DNA from: Prevotella melaninogenica
GTDB lineage: Bacteria > Bacteroidota > Bacteroidia > Bacteroidales > Bacteroidaceae
Length of the DNA stretch: 64,000 bases
Direction of reading: 5' to 3'
Assembly (NCBI RefSeq): GCF_003609775.1
Contig: NZ_AP018050.1
Span: forward strand, 62,001-126,000
The number at the start of each line of letters is the position of its first letter. Positions within the stretch are counted from its first letter, which is position 1. The notes beneath the pieces are model-generated. The model did no database searches. It saw nothing but the letters and a program-made list of their open reading frames with translations, and had not been told where the DNA came from. Of this stretch, positions 27,786-40,379 are shown one piece after another. The translations under genes and the position numbers were made by a program.

Positions 27786-28146
27786 TCAAAAAGCCTATAA
27801 CTAACAAACAGACGACCTACAAAGAAACATACACTTAGAAAGAAGAATGCACAGACAGTGCTAATTGTAAACAAAAACTCAACACTCAAAAATGAAGAGA
27901 TGCTTAATTGGATTCGAAAAGACGCCCAATTGGCTTGCAAAAGATGCTCTTTTGAGGTCTTACTAACGCCCTTTTGAAGTCCAATTAAGCACCTTTACAA
28001 AGGCACTCTTATAACTATCTGATTAGATGATGATTACAAGAGTGACTAAAACTGTCATTTTGAGTATAAAAACAGCATCTCAAAGTGCAGATTTTTGTAA
28101 ATAAATTTCCGCCAAACTGTTGCTAAAATAAACAGAGAAAAACAAT
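27786..28146. other. intergenic region with repeat, between convergent genes
   Basis: 361 bp without a gene. It holds copy B of the 100-bp repeat family at 27899-28000 followed by about 100 bp partly similar to the sequence after copy A (TTACAAGA and TTTTGTAAAT blocks). Confidence 0.55.
27899..28000 (+). repeat. 100-bp intergenic repeat family, copy B
   Basis: Contains CCCAATTGGCTTGCAAAAGA, TGCTCTTTTGAGGTCTTACT and AACGCCCTTTTGAAGTCCAA. It begins about 115 bp beyond the terminator of the preceding plus-strand gene. Confidence 0.8.
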
Positions 28147-29682
28147 CTATCTCTGCCACCACATTGGCGTTGCGTAATCATCAGGACCACCTAAAAGTTC
28201 GACAGCCTTGTCGTAATTACTGCGATTATTAATCTGTTGATTCTTATCAAAAGGTATTCTATTAGGTGTCAACAGCGTATAACCATTTGTCGCCTGTGGT
28301 ACAGAGAAGATGCGAGGATAACCCGTACGACGAATTTCGTTCCATGCTTCCTGTCCATTTGGGAACAAAGCAATCCACTTCTGCGTAATCAAACGCTCCA
28401 TTTTCTCATCCATAGGCGCATTGTCATCCCATTTAATGGTAATCGTAGAAGCCTTTGCAGCCGCTCCACCAAAGCCACCTAAAGCATCAGCATAGTTAGC
28501 TTCTGTTGAAGTGTCATCCAACAAATAAGTAGCAACACCATCTGCTCCCCATTGATTGAAAGACAATGTTATGCCTCGTTCATAATAATCCTTGGCAGTA
28601 CCACCACCCATATTCCAACCACGCAAGACACCCTCTGCCTTACAAAAAGCCATTTCCGATGCTGTTAGCCATAAACTTGGCGTTGTTTCTTGCACATTTA
28701 CAGTAGAATAAAGGCGCTTAGCTACAACGTTACTTCCTATCGCTGCACCTGCCCGACAGCCAATATATTTACGTCCACCTTCCGTTATCGGCTGAGTGAA
28801 GTACTTGCTCATTCGTGGATCTTTATAGCCAGTCATATAGCTTTCAATGTCAGCACAGATACGACTGTCGCCCCATGAAACAGCAGTTGTCCACAAACCC
28901 GACTTATTATAACGAATAGCACAATTGTCCTCATTCCCTTCTATGACACCATCTCTCACTGCTTGTTCAGCTAAAGAACGTGCCAACGTTGGTTCTACAT
29001 TACTGATACGCACAGCAATGCGCAACTTTAGCGAATTAGCAAACTTACGCCACTTATTGAAGTCACCTTTATAAACGAGGTCGTATGGTGCAAAGACTAT
29101 CATTTCTTTAGCCAGTTGCGTGTTAGATGAGATATAAGTAGTAGCCTCGTTTAGGTCCTTTATCAGCTGTAAATAGATATCTCGCTGAGATGTATAAACC
29201 TCCGTATTATCTGCATTCATACTGAGCGGGAAAGGTCCATAGATATCTGTAAAGCGAAGGAAAGCCTGTGCTCGCAGAATCAATGCCCACGCATAAGAAA
29301 TATTCTTCTTACCATTCAGTTTGACAACCTCATCAAATGCAGACACCATAGGAGGAGCATAAGAAGCAGGCCAAGCACACCAAGCATTACTTGCATTAAA
29401 GAGTGTATGATTCTTAGGTAACTCCTTGGTATAGGTTGTGTAACGCCCCAGATAATTACCGACAAAGTCTATCATTGTTTGATAGGCATTCTCTTGCTCA
29501 GGGAAAGCAACGCCCTGCATCTGAATCAAGAATGAACCGACTGCGTAGTTATCACGCTTCAACTCCTCTGGAGATAGCTTACTACCTGGTCGGTTAATAT
29601 CAACGAAATCACCCGTACAGGAAGAAAAGACAGTCAGCAGACAGAAGAAAAAAAGCAATTTCATTCTACTAAACATCATCAT
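28147..29682 (-). CDS. SusD-like (RagB) outer-membrane glycan-binding lipoprotein
   Basis: 511 aa. Signal peptide with lipobox ends VFSSC, giving lipidation at that cysteine (FFFCLLTVFSSCTGDF). The helical TPR-rich body (YAWALILRAQAFLRFTDIYGPFPLS) matches the SusD-like_2 group. It caps the SusC transporter at the cell surface and binds the oligosaccharide ligand. It lies 1 base after susC on the same strand and clearly forms an operon with it. The ligand is not known; the GH2 enzyme nearby suggests a beta-galactoside. Confidence 0.92.
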   Translation of the reverse strand: MMMFSRMKLLFFFCLLTVFSSCTGDFVDINRPGSKLSPEELKRDNYAVGSFLIQMQGVAFPEQENAYQTMIDFVGNYLGRYTTYTKELPKNHTLFNASNAWCAWPASYAPPMVSAFDEVVKLNGKKNISYAWALILRAQAFLRFTDIYGPFPLSMNADNTEVYTSQRDIYLQLIKDLNEATTYISSNTQLAKEMIVFAPYDLVYKGDFNKWRKFANSLKLRIAVRISNVEPTLARSLAEQAVRDGVIEGNEDNCAIRYNKSGLWTTAVSWGDSRICADIESYMTGYKDPRMSKYFTQPITEGGRKYIGCRAGAAIGSNVVAKRLYSTVNVQETTPSLWLTASEMAFCKAEGVLRGWNMGGGTAKDYYERGITLSFNQWGADGVATYLLDDTSTEANYADALGGFGGAAAKASTITIKWDDNAPMDEKMERLITQKWIALFPNGQEAWNEIRRTGYPRIFSVPQATNGYTLLTPNRIPFDKNQQINNRSNYDKAVELLGGPDDYATPMWWQR

Positions 29683-29683
29683 C

Positions 29684-32600
29684 TTAAAGTTTTACGTTGA
29701 TACTAAAGCCCAATGAACGTTGGCTGGGCTGCATGAAATAATCAAATCCCTGATAATATATATCTGTTGAAGGGGTTGCCTCTGGGTCAAAAGGTGCCTT
29801 ACAATATAACATCAAGAGGTTTCTTGCTGTCAAAGCGACTGACACCTTTGCCCCACGAATCAGTTTATCAAAGGTATAACCTAAATAAAGTTCCTTAATT
29901 CGGGCGTTAGTAGCACTGTAGACGTATTCATCCCAAATAGGAGTCTCTCCTCCGACAACTGTATAATACTTCTCCGTAGAAACCAACTGATTACCAACTG
30001 AAACACCACCGTTATTTCTCAGTTCTGCAGTTTTCTTAGAAACGCCATACGAATCCATAAAAGCTTGCGTCTGCGACACACAAACACCACCCAAACGAGC
30101 CGTTATCAACATTCCGAGTTCTAATCCCTTCCATGAGAAGTTGTTGCTAAAACCCAGTTGTGCCTTAGGTAAGACAGAACCTACCAACTTAGGAGAAGGG
30201 AGTTCCATCTGCATCACTTGTCCATCGGTATTAAGCAGAATATTTCCTTGTGCATCACGCTTAAAATCGGTGAATGTATAGAGATCACCCATTGTACCAC
30301 CTTGTGTCAATATCACCTCACAACCGTTCAGACCGCCTTGACGCAATGTCTCGTTAGGATTATCAAGCAACCTGATAATTCGGTTACTATTCATACTATA
30401 GGTCATATTTGTAGTCCACCGCAAATCATTCCACTTCTTGTTATAGCCAATGCTCAATTCTAAGCCTCTATTCTGCACGTCTCCCGCTTGTATATACTCA
30501 CGATTAAATGCACCGCCAAGTGTAATTTGACGAAGGAAGGTTTGATTCTTCGTGTCCGATTGGTACAACGTGAACTTTACAGACATTGCTTCTTTGAACA
30601 GATGAGCCGTCATACCCGCTTCCCAAGAGTTTGTACGTTCTGGATAGAAGTTGTCAGGAAACTTATAAGTGACCGTATGGTAAGTACCTGTAGAAGGAAC
30701 ATACTCATACCGCCAAGCTGAAGATATATTAGGAGAAATGGCAGAACCCACTGATGCCCATGAGGTACGGAACTTCAAAAAGTCAATGAACTTTGGCAGT
30801 TTAAACATCTTTGAGAGAATTGCCGACAAACCTACAGAAGGATAGAAGAAGGACTGCTGTGCTGTATTACTGAGTGAAGAATCCCAGTCGTTACGCCCTG
30901 TCACCGTAAGATAAACCCGTTCTTGCCAACCTAACTCCACACTTCCAAGTACGGAGTGAATAGCATGACGTGTAATATCAAAGATTGGCCGATTATCACT
31001 CGACACCCTACTATAGTCGATTCCATTAGGAGTAAAGATATTCGAAGGGGCTTTTAATCCTCCTTGAAAGCCTGCTACATCATAAGATGTATTAATGAAA
31101 GCCGTACCAACATTAGCCACAAGCGACACGTCACCCCATCGTTTAGAAACATCTGCCATGATATCAGCATAGAAAGAACGATCATTCACCTTGCTATAAC
31201 TGTAATATCCATAAGGCGAATGAGCAAAGATATCAAGCGTTGAAGCATATCGCTTGTCTTCCAATTTATTTACAGCTTCATCCCAACGTAGTCTTCCTTC
31301 AAGGGCAAACCAATTGGTAAGGTGATACTTTACACCAAGGTCTGTGAGGTATCTATTACGCTTTGTTGTCCTCAACATACGATTAGCAACCCAATAAGGG
31401 TTTTGCATCTTCAAGTCGTCTCCATAGCTCCAATTCTGCAAATTGATATTGCGTGCTACGTCATATGACTCAAACTCCTTAATAGCATCAAAACTTTCTC
31501 CACGTGGAAAGAGATAGACAGAAGTCAGCGGATTAAAGTATTGTCCCTGCGCCAACATATTCTTATCATTTTCTCTAACAAACTTAAAAGAGAAAGTAAG
31601 CCTTAGCTTGTCTTGTAATGCCGAGAAAACATTCTTAAATGTGAGATTATAACGTTCAAAATCATTGTTCGGAATGATACCACGCACAGTAGATGAACCC
31701 AAAGAAAGATAGACTTGATTACGCTCTGTGCCTGACATCACTGTCGCATTATTCGTAAAGTTTACTCCTGTACGGAAGAAGTCGTTAGGCGTGTAACTAC
31801 CAGTACCTGGAGCATTCTTCGTTCCCCATGACTTCATCTCATTAGTACGATTGCCGTATTCATTCTGAAATTCTGGTAAAACAAAAGGAGAGAGAAACTG
31901 TGTACTTGTAGAAAACTCCACAGAAGTTTTACCCACTCTGCCCGACTTAGTCTTTATCATCACCGCACCCTGCGCTGCGGCCGACCCATAGAGAGCCGCT
32001 GCTGCAGCACCACTAAGTACCGAAACACTCTCTACATCATCAGGATTGATATCAGAAATACCCTCTGCGCCTGGCTGCAACGAATAGATACCGCCTTTGA
32101 TATCATCGTTGCTACGATTATTGATAGGGATACCATCAATCACATAAAGCGGTTGGTTGCTCTGTGCCAAAGACTTTGGACCACGCATAACCACACGTGC
32201 TGCGCCACCCATTCCAGCTGCAGACTCATTGACAGAGATTCCCGCAGCCCTTCCGACCAAAGCATTCGCAAAGTTAGTTGTCTTAACCTTGTTCAAGTCT
32301 TCACCATTCATCTGCTTAACATTGTAGTTCAAAGCTGTGCGGGAACGATTAATACCCAAAGCCGTTACAAAGACATCCTCTAATTCATAGAGGCTCTCTT
32401 TCAACACAAACAACTGGTTATGGCGATTTTCTATACGTTTTTCTATTGCATCATAACCTATGCAGGAAATTATCAAAATAGGGTTAGGACTCTCTGATTT
32501 CAAGACAAACTTACCTTCTAAGTCTGTCATAGCACGTGCCTTTGAACTGCCCTTTACTATGATAGATGCACCAATTAGTGGATGTCCCGACACATCTTGC

Positions 32601-33022
32601 ACCTGTCCATTGAAAGTGTAAAGTACTGGTGTAATAGGCTGTTCTGGCTTGTGATGTTGTAAATTTGTCTCTGAACCTGTTGCTTCCGTACTCTGAACAA
32701 CAGGTTTTACTTTCTTTAGGTAGATGATATTATCGATGATTTTATAAGTAATTCCAGTGTTTTCAAAGAGCCTATTCAACACAAAATCAATAGGTAAATT
32801 ACTTATAGAAACAGCATTAACCGTCTGCTTTCCAAGCGCATCATCATAGAAGAAACGATACTTAGTTTTCGACTTAATACGCTGAATAACAGTCTTCAAA
32901 TCAGTTTGATTTGTAGTTAATGATACCTGTGCAGAAACACTATGTACACCCATCAGTAAAAGAAAGGCACACATAAACATTCTTAGGGAAAGTAATACTT
33001 TCGAACAAACAGCTATCACCAT
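29684..33022 (-). CDS. SusC-like TonB-dependent transporter with STN signalling domain
   Basis: 1112 aa. Signal peptide ends near VHSVSA. Residues about 34-105 form an STN domain (TDLKTVIQRIKSKTKYRFFYDD), which contacts FecR-type anti-sigma factors. A carboxypeptidase-like beta domain follows (FNGQVQDVSGHPLIGASIIV), then the plug (NALVGRAAGISVNESAAG, GAAAAALYGSAAAQGAVMIKT) and a 22-strand barrel. It imports oligosaccharides with SusD. The STN domain together with the divergent sigma and fecR genes indicates trans-envelope induction by its own ligand. Confidence 0.95.
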   Translation of the reverse strand: MVIAVCSKVLLSLRMFMCAFLLLMGVHSVSAQVSLTTNQTDLKTVIQRIKSKTKYRFFYDDALGKQTVNAVSISNLPIDFVLNRLFENTGITYKIIDNIIYLKKVKPVVQSTEATGSETNLQHHKPEQPITPVLYTFNGQVQDVSGHPLIGASIIVKGSSKARAMTDLEGKFVLKSESPNPILIISCIGYDAIEKRIENRHNQLFVLKESLYELEDVFVTALGINRSRTALNYNVKQMNGEDLNKVKTTNFANALVGRAAGISVNESAAGMGGAARVVMRGPKSLAQSNQPLYVIDGIPINNRSNDDIKGGIYSLQPGAEGISDINPDDVESVSVLSGAAAAALYGSAAAQGAVMIKTKSGRVGKTSVEFSTSTQFLSPFVLPEFQNEYGNRTNEMKSWGTKNAPGTGSYTPNDFFRTGVNFTNNATVMSGTERNQVYLSLGSSTVRGIIPNNDFERYNLTFKNVFSALQDKLRLTFSFKFVRENDKNMLAQGQYFNPLTSVYLFPRGESFDAIKEFESYDVARNINLQNWSYGDDLKMQNPYWVANRMLRTTKRNRYLTDLGVKYHLTNWFALEGRLRWDEAVNKLEDKRYASTLDIFAHSPYGYYSYSKVNDRSFYADIMADVSKRWGDVSLVANVGTAFINTSYDVAGFQGGLKAPSNIFTPNGIDYSRVSSDNRPIFDITRHAIHSVLGSVELGWQERVYLTVTGRNDWDSSLSNTAQQSFFYPSVGLSAILSKMFKLPKFIDFLKFRTSWASVGSAISPNISSAWRYEYVPSTGTYHTVTYKFPDNFYPERTNSWEAGMTAHLFKEAMSVKFTLYQSDTKNQTFLRQITLGGAFNREYIQAGDVQNRGLELSIGYNKKWNDLRWTTNMTYSMNSNRIIRLLDNPNETLRQGGLNGCEVILTQGGTMGDLYTFTDFKRDAQGNILLNTDGQVMQMELPSPKLVGSVLPKAQLGFSNNFSWKGLELGMLITARLGGVCVSQTQAFMDSYGVSKKTAELRNNGGVSVGNQLVSTEKYYTVVGGETPIWDEYVYSATNARIKELYLGYTFDKLIRGAKVSVALTARNLLMLYCKAPFDPEATPSTDIYYQGFDYFMQPSQRSLGFSINVKL

Positions 33023-33278
33023 GAAATCAGTTCAAATGGTATTAATTTTACAATACACTTACAAACATTGCGTTTACATATACAAAGATAGTCAATTATC
33101 TTTATTTAATAAAGATGCCTTACCTCCATTTCACATAAATTAACCCCTCTAATCATCTTAACAAGTATAAAAAGTGTATCTTTGTTCATAAATATTAAAA
33201 TTCTCCTGTAAACACCCTCGCAAAAGATAAAATTGTAGATAGGATAAAACCAGATACAGCAAGGCTAAAAAATAGACA

Positions 33279-33803
33279 ATGACATTACCAGAACAAAGGT
33301 TCCGCCAGATATTTAGGGCTTTATATCCCTCCCTCTCTTTTTATGCTACTCGGCTTGTACAAGACGATGAGGCAGAGGATATCGTGCAGGAAGCTTTCAT
33401 GGAGTTGTGGAAACGCAAAGAAGATATTGAAGACGAAAGCCATATTAAGGCTTTCCTCTATCGTATTGTCTATACCCGTGCACTCAATGTCATTAAGCAT
33501 CGTACCGTTGTTAACAATCATGCTGACAGCGTAAAGAAGATTACGCAGTTCAAGTTAGATTACTATAATCCAGAGGCAAACGACGTGATGGGCTATATTG
33601 AAGGACTGGAAACAAGAAAGCAAATCAATGATGCCATTGGAGAACTTCCGGCTAAATGTCGCGAGGTTTTCATACTGAGTTACCAGCACGACAAGAAAAA
33701 CAAAGAGATTGCAGAACAATTAGGTATCTCAATTCGTACGGTTGAGGTGCATCTCTACAAGGCTTTAAAGGCCTTAAGAACACGACTGAAACAACACACA
33801 TAA
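33279..33803 (+). CDS. ECF RNA polymerase sigma factor
   Basis: 174 aa with sigma region 2 (AEDIVQEAFMELWKRK) and region 4 (LPAKCREVFILSYQHDKKNKEIAEQLGISIRTVEVHLYKALKALR). It belongs to the Bacteroides-type ECF group paired with FecR. It is divergent from susC and 308 bp upstream of fecR, so it most likely drives susC-susD. TATCTTTG at 33177-33184 is a possible -7 box for its own basal promoter, without a clear -33 element. Confidence 0.95.
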   Translation: MTLPEQRFRQIFRALYPSLSFYATRLVQDDEAEDIVQEAFMELWKRKEDIEDESHIKAFLYRIVYTRALNVIKHRTVVNNHADSVKKITQFKLDYYNPEANDVMGYIEGLETRKQINDAIGELPAKCREVFILSYQHDKKNKEIAEQLGISIRTVEVHLYKALKALRTRLKQHT

Positions 33804-34111
33804 AGACTATTCCAAGGAGAAAAACATCTGCTTGCTGAAATTATTTTCATGAAAAAAAATATTTTTCTTCACGAAAAGAAATAATTATTTTCATGAAAAG
33901 AAAGTCTTTTTATCATGAAAAGAATTCTACTTCGACCATGAGTAAACTATGGTAAACGCACACCTAAGCAAACAAGAGAGCATTCTTTATAACATTTTTT
34001 ATTAATTCCTATTACGTAAAAAGGTGGATTAGATTGTAATAAGAAATAAGTAGCAGGAAACTGCTGACTAAAACATTAAAATACAATACGCCTCAGTTGA
34101 GACAAAAAAGA
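33804..34111. promoter_or_regulatory. sigma-fecR gap with repeated TTTTCATGAAAA palindromes
   Basis: Perfect TTTTCATGAAAA at 33844-33855 and 33888-33899; related TTCTTCACGAAAAGA near 33865 and TTATCATGAAAA near 33910. Four such sites occur within about 80 bp. The rest is AT-rich and holds no gene. They may be regulator sites or a hairpin cluster; no known motif was matched. Confidence 0.5.
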
Positions 34112-35089
34112 ATGAGTGAAATAAATAACAAGAGCATTAAAGACTATCTTGTTGGCAAGGCTACCGCCAAACAGATGGAGCAGCTGGCTGAATGGCTGGC
34201 AGTCTCGGAGGAAAACCAAAAGGAATTCTTCGAGATGGAGTTGGCTTTCCATTTAGGAAAGAACAACCAACTTGCGACATCTAAGGAAATCGAAGAAGCT
34301 GAGACTAAACTATTTAACCAAATCAAAGAACACGAAGAACAAACAAAAAATAAGAGTAAATTTCATTTCTTCCGCTATGCTGCAGCAACCATAGCAGCCG
34401 TATTATTAATTGGAGGAGGACTCTTTGCATACCTTCATCAGTCTGTAGAAACCATCACAGTGGCTGCAATGAATGAGGTAAAGAAAGTCGTATTACCAGA
34501 TAACTCTACCGTATGGCTTAATAAGGGAGCAACAATTAGTTACGCAGATAACTTTGAAGGCGATGATCGCAAGGTAAATTTACAAGGCGAAGCATTGTTC
34601 CAAGTAACAAAAAATGCTAAAAAGCCGTTCATTGTAAGTAGTAACGGAGCATCAGCAAAAGTATTGGGAACAACCTTCAACTTCAAAAACCAAGGTGCTG
34701 AAGGAAACGAGGTTATCAGCTTGATAGAAGGCAAACTGGAAGTAACTGGACTGAATGGAGAAGGAAAGGTTATCCTTCTACCAAACCAAAAGGCTACTAT
34801 TAGCAAGAATTCCAAGACCATTACGACAGAGAAGAGCTATGCACTTGCCGACGCGGTGTGGCGCGACGACATGATACCATTTAGCAATATGCAAATCAAA
34901 GAGATTGCCCATATCCTTGAGCAACTCTACGATTATAAAATTATTGTTGATCCGAAATTGGACAACAAGAAGACTTATACAGGTGTTATCAAGAGATATA
35001 AAGATATAAGAAACGTTTTAGACGGACTTTCTTATACCATCTCTTTCCACTACACCATCAACGACAAGGAGATAACCCTCTCTGAATAA
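34112..35089 (+). CDS. FecR-family anti-sigma factor
   Basis: 325 aa from ATG 34112; the longer frame would need TTG 34097. The cytoplasmic N-terminus binds the sigma factor, a single transmembrane helix lies near residues 90-112 (FFRYAAATIAAVLLIGGGLFAYL), and the periplasmic FecR domain has VVLPDNSTVWLNKGATISY and GEALFQVTKNAKKPFIVSS. The C-terminal domain (DAVWRDDMIPFSNMQIKEIA) is the STN-contact type. It relays the SusC signal to the sigma factor. lacZ follows after 73 bp. Confidence 0.94.
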   Translation: MSEINNKSIKDYLVGKATAKQMEQLAEWLAVSEENQKEFFEMELAFHLGKNNQLATSKEIEEAETKLFNQIKEHEEQTKNKSKFHFFRYAAATIAAVLLIGGGLFAYLHQSVETITVAAMNEVKKVVLPDNSTVWLNKGATISYADNFEGDDRKVNLQGEALFQVTKNAKKPFIVSSNGASAKVLGTTFNFKNQGAEGNEVISLIEGKLEVTGLNGEGKVILLPNQKATISKNSKTITTEKSYALADAVWRDDMIPFSNMQIKEIAHILEQLYDYKIIVDPKLDNKKTYTGVIKRYKDIRNVLDGLSYTISFHYTINDKEITLSE

Positions 35090-35096
35090 AGTCTGA

Positions 35097-38222
<3,126 letters not shown>

Positions 38223-38247
38223 ATAGCTCATAGCAAAACACTATAAT

Positions 38248-38303
38248 AAAGCCCTGTTCCCTTTACCTACAATCTGTAAGGCTAAAAGGAACAGGGCTTT
38301 TTG
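38248..38303 (+). terminator. terminator after beta-galactosidase
   Basis: AAAGCCCTGTTCC at 38248-38260 pairs with GGAACAGGGCTTT at 38288-38300, followed by TT. The loop is 27 nt. Confidence 0.8.
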
Positions 38304-38560
38304 CATTCTATAGACTTCAACTTGAAACGCAATTAGCAGTCAACACCATTGGTGCTTACCATCCGCACGACATGTGTTAGGCATCAACACATCAATTGAA
38401 GGTAAAGAGAAAGGGGCATTAAGTTCGTTTTAACGAAGAGAGTAAAACGCTAACAGCTTTCCAAGATGAGAAAGATTTAATCAGATAACACTATAAAAAA
38501 GAATTATTTACGTGAGAAAGCAATATCTATTCTCACGTAAATAATTCAATAAAAGGATTT
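38304..38560. other. intergenic region with structured repeat and long palindrome
   Basis: No gene. Copy 2 of the CACCATT-GTGC element lies at about 38346-38400. A perfect 18-bp inverted repeat (38501-38518 with 38530-38547, 11-nt loop) lies just beyond the end of the small minus-strand gene and may help terminate it, although no U-tract follows. Confidence 0.55.
38346..38400. repeat. intergenic structured repeat, copy 2
   Basis: CACCA-T-TGGTG hairpin followed by ATCCGCAC and GTGTTAGGCATCAACACA. Block order matches copy 1 at 5616-5672. Confidence 0.6.
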
Positions 38561-38716
38561 CTAAAGGACGTGCGAACCAGTCAAAGCCCAGTAAGCAACA
38601 CCAAGAACTACCGCTGCAATGATAATACGGAAGATGCAACCAGTTATCTTCTTAATGAGATAGATACCGATAACCAAGACAGCAAGTAAGCCGATAAAAT
38701 ATTGTAAATTCTCCAT
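38561..38716 (-). CDS. small hydrophobic membrane protein (51 aa)
   Basis: 51 aa from ATG 38716 to TAG 38561. It begins MENLQYFIGLLAVLVIGIYL, then a KK pair, then a second hydrophobic helix (IFRIIIAAVVLGVAYWAL). This is a two-helix hairpin typical of short inner-membrane proteins. It lies 14 bp downstream of the RluA-family gene on the same strand, so they are probably cotranscribed. Function unknown. Confidence 0.65.
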   Translation of the reverse strand: MENLQYFIGLLAVLVIGIYLIKKITGCIFRIIIAAVVLGVAYWALTGSHVL

Positions 38717-38730
38717 TGGATATTATATGA

Positions 38731-39621
38731 TTACTTAAATAAATGTCTGAACACTTGAGGCACTGGCGTCTCGAACTCCATGCGCTGACGTGTAACAGGA
38801 TGATGAAAACAAAGCACGTATGCGTGAAGACAAAGACGGTGAAGCGGGTCATCACCATTACCATACTTTATATCACCGCAGACAGGATGTCCCATATCGG
38901 CTGAATGTACACGAATCTGATTCTTACGACCTGTCTCTAATTGAAACTCTACAAGGCTGTGCGCTACCGTACGATCAAGTACATGGAAATGCGTAACAGC
39001 ATATTTTCCACCATTATCCACAGGCGAACTATAAGTTACGTATGACTTATTGTCCTTTAACCAATTGGCTATTGTACCCTCGTCATGCTCCATCTCACCA
39101 CTGACAACAGCCACATAACGGCGGTCATAAACGATATTATGCCAATCACGTTCGAGCAACTGCTCGGTCTGCATGTCCTTAGCATAAATCATCAGTCCTG
39201 ATGTGTCACGGTCAAGCCGATGCACAACATGTGCCGTACACTTCTGCTTTGTCTTACGGAAATAATCATCAAGAACAGTCTTCACATTCAATGAAGAATG
39301 GCCAGCAGCCATTGAAAGAATACCGATATTCTTCTCAATCACTACCAAAAATCTATCTTCATAGACTATCTTCACATAACGACTACGGAAGAGGTCGTTC
39401 TTCTTGCTCTTGCTGACTGATATCTTGTCGCCAGCCTTCAGTGGATAGTCAAACTGTGTAACACACTTACTATTCACCTTGATTCCACGATTCTGCAACG
39501 TTGCCTTTACCTTGTTCTTGCTTTCATGCAGATTGGCAAGCAACCATTCAAGTAATGGGGCTGGCTCAGTTACCTTATAATGTTTATATTTTTCCTCTGT
39601 ATATGGATTCTTTCTTATCAT
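38731..39621 (-). CDS. RluA-family 23S rRNA/tRNA pseudouridine synthase
   Basis: 296 aa from ATG 39621; the frame runs 5 codons further up but the extra residues are unlikely. An N-terminal S4 RNA-binding domain (about residues 20-75, LHESKNKVKATLQNRGIKVN) precedes the catalytic domain with HRLDRDTSGL, where D137 is the catalytic aspartate. LVEFQLETGRKNQIRVH and GHPVCGDIKYG are conserved later motifs. It isomerises uridine to pseudouridine; which position is not decidable here. Confidence 0.93.
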   Translation of the reverse strand: MIRKNPYTEEKYKHYKVTEPAPLLEWLLANLHESKNKVKATLQNRGIKVNSKCVTQFDYPLKAGDKISVSKSKKNDLFRSRYVKIVYEDRFLVVIEKNIGILSMAAGHSSLNVKTVLDDYFRKTKQKCTAHVVHRLDRDTSGLMIYAKDMQTEQLLERDWHNIVYDRRYVAVVSGEMEHDEGTIANWLKDNKSYVTYSSPVDNGGKYAVTHFHVLDRTVAHSLVEFQLETGRKNQIRVHSADMGHPVCGDIKYGNGDDPLHRLCLHAYVLCFHHPVTRQRMEFETPVPQVFRHLFK

Positions 39622-39755
39622 ACTACAAAAGTACAAAGAAATAATGATTTAAACTATTACACATCTAATAAATCAATCGAATATCCTACGACTGAGATAA
39701 AACAGCTAATATATTACTTTCCTATAATAAGTGTGGCAGTACTTTCAACGCTATT

Positions 39756-40289
39756 TTAGAACATCTTGACCCACTCACGAAAGCGTGTAACACCCTCTTC
39801 TCCAAACTTAGAAAGACTTGCTATTGCTTGCTCTATCGTCTTCTCCTCATCAAGGTGAGTCTTAGAAAAGAACTTATCAGCATAACAGATTATCTTCTCT
39901 TCCATTGTTTCAGGAAGGAAATCTTGTTCTGGAAGTGGTAGCTTTTGCGCAATGATTTGGCTGCGAGTAATACCTGCTCCTGTATGACGTTCACAAACAC
40001 GAGCATGTCGAGGGAAGCCTTCTGCACGCAACATATCTGCGCCAATACGACCATGACAGATATAAGGCTCGGTACCAAAGCATTGTATGCCGGGAGCATT
40101 ACAACGAACGATACCAATATCATGCAGCATAGCAGCTTCCTCTATAAACTGACGGTCAAGCGATAACTCTGGATGACGGTCGGCAATAGCAAGAGCCTTA
40201 TCCGCTACCGCACGGCTATGAACAAGGAGGATATGACGAAGTTCGTTATCCTCAGGATAGTATTTGTTGATAATTGCCTGATAATCCAT
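39756..40289 (-). CDS. HD-domain phosphohydrolase
   Basis: 177 aa from ATG 40289. An upstream GTG at 40307 lies within the terminator of the preceding gene and is rejected. The HD domain ligands are seen in RHILLVHSRAV, AAMLHDIGI and CERHTGAGI, followed by KIICYADKFFSK. This resembles small HD hydrolases acting on nucleotides or phosphate esters; the substrate is unknown. It is downstream of the carboxylase subunit on the same strand, separated by a strong hairpin. Confidence 0.88.
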   Translation of the reverse strand: MDYQAIINKYYPEDNELRHILLVHSRAVADKALAIADRHPELSLDRQFIEEAAMLHDIGIVRCNAPGIQCFGTEPYICHGRIGADMLRAEGFPRHARVCERHTGAGITRSQIIAQKLPLPEQDFLPETMEEKIICYADKFFSKTHLDEEKTIEQAIASLSKFGEEGVTRFREWVKMF

Positions 40290-40295
40290 ATCACT

Positions 40296-40355
40296 AAAAA
40301 AAGCCACGCTTCCTCTCCCAGTCAGCTTACACCGCCATGAGTGAGGAACCGTGGC
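40296..40355 (-). terminator. hairpin with U-tract after the carboxylase subunit
   Basis: On the minus strand GCCACGGTTCCTC pairs with GAGGAAGCGTGGC across a 27-nt loop, with one C/C-type mismatch, followed by seven T. It sits 24 bp beyond the stop of the minus-strand gene. Confidence 0.75.
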
Positions 40356-40379
40356 CCTATCATTTATAATATTCTTTCT

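Noticed and set aside
34097..34111. TTG start five codons upstream for fecR
   Set aside because: The ATG at 34112 gives a normal FecR N-terminus without a rare start codon.
40290..40307. GTG start for the HD hydrolase
   Set aside because: It sits in the terminator of the gene before it; ATG 40289 is the better start.
40303..40355. Possible riboswitch fold between the carboxylase and HD genes
   Set aside because: No known riboswitch core is recognisable; stem plus seven T fits a terminator.
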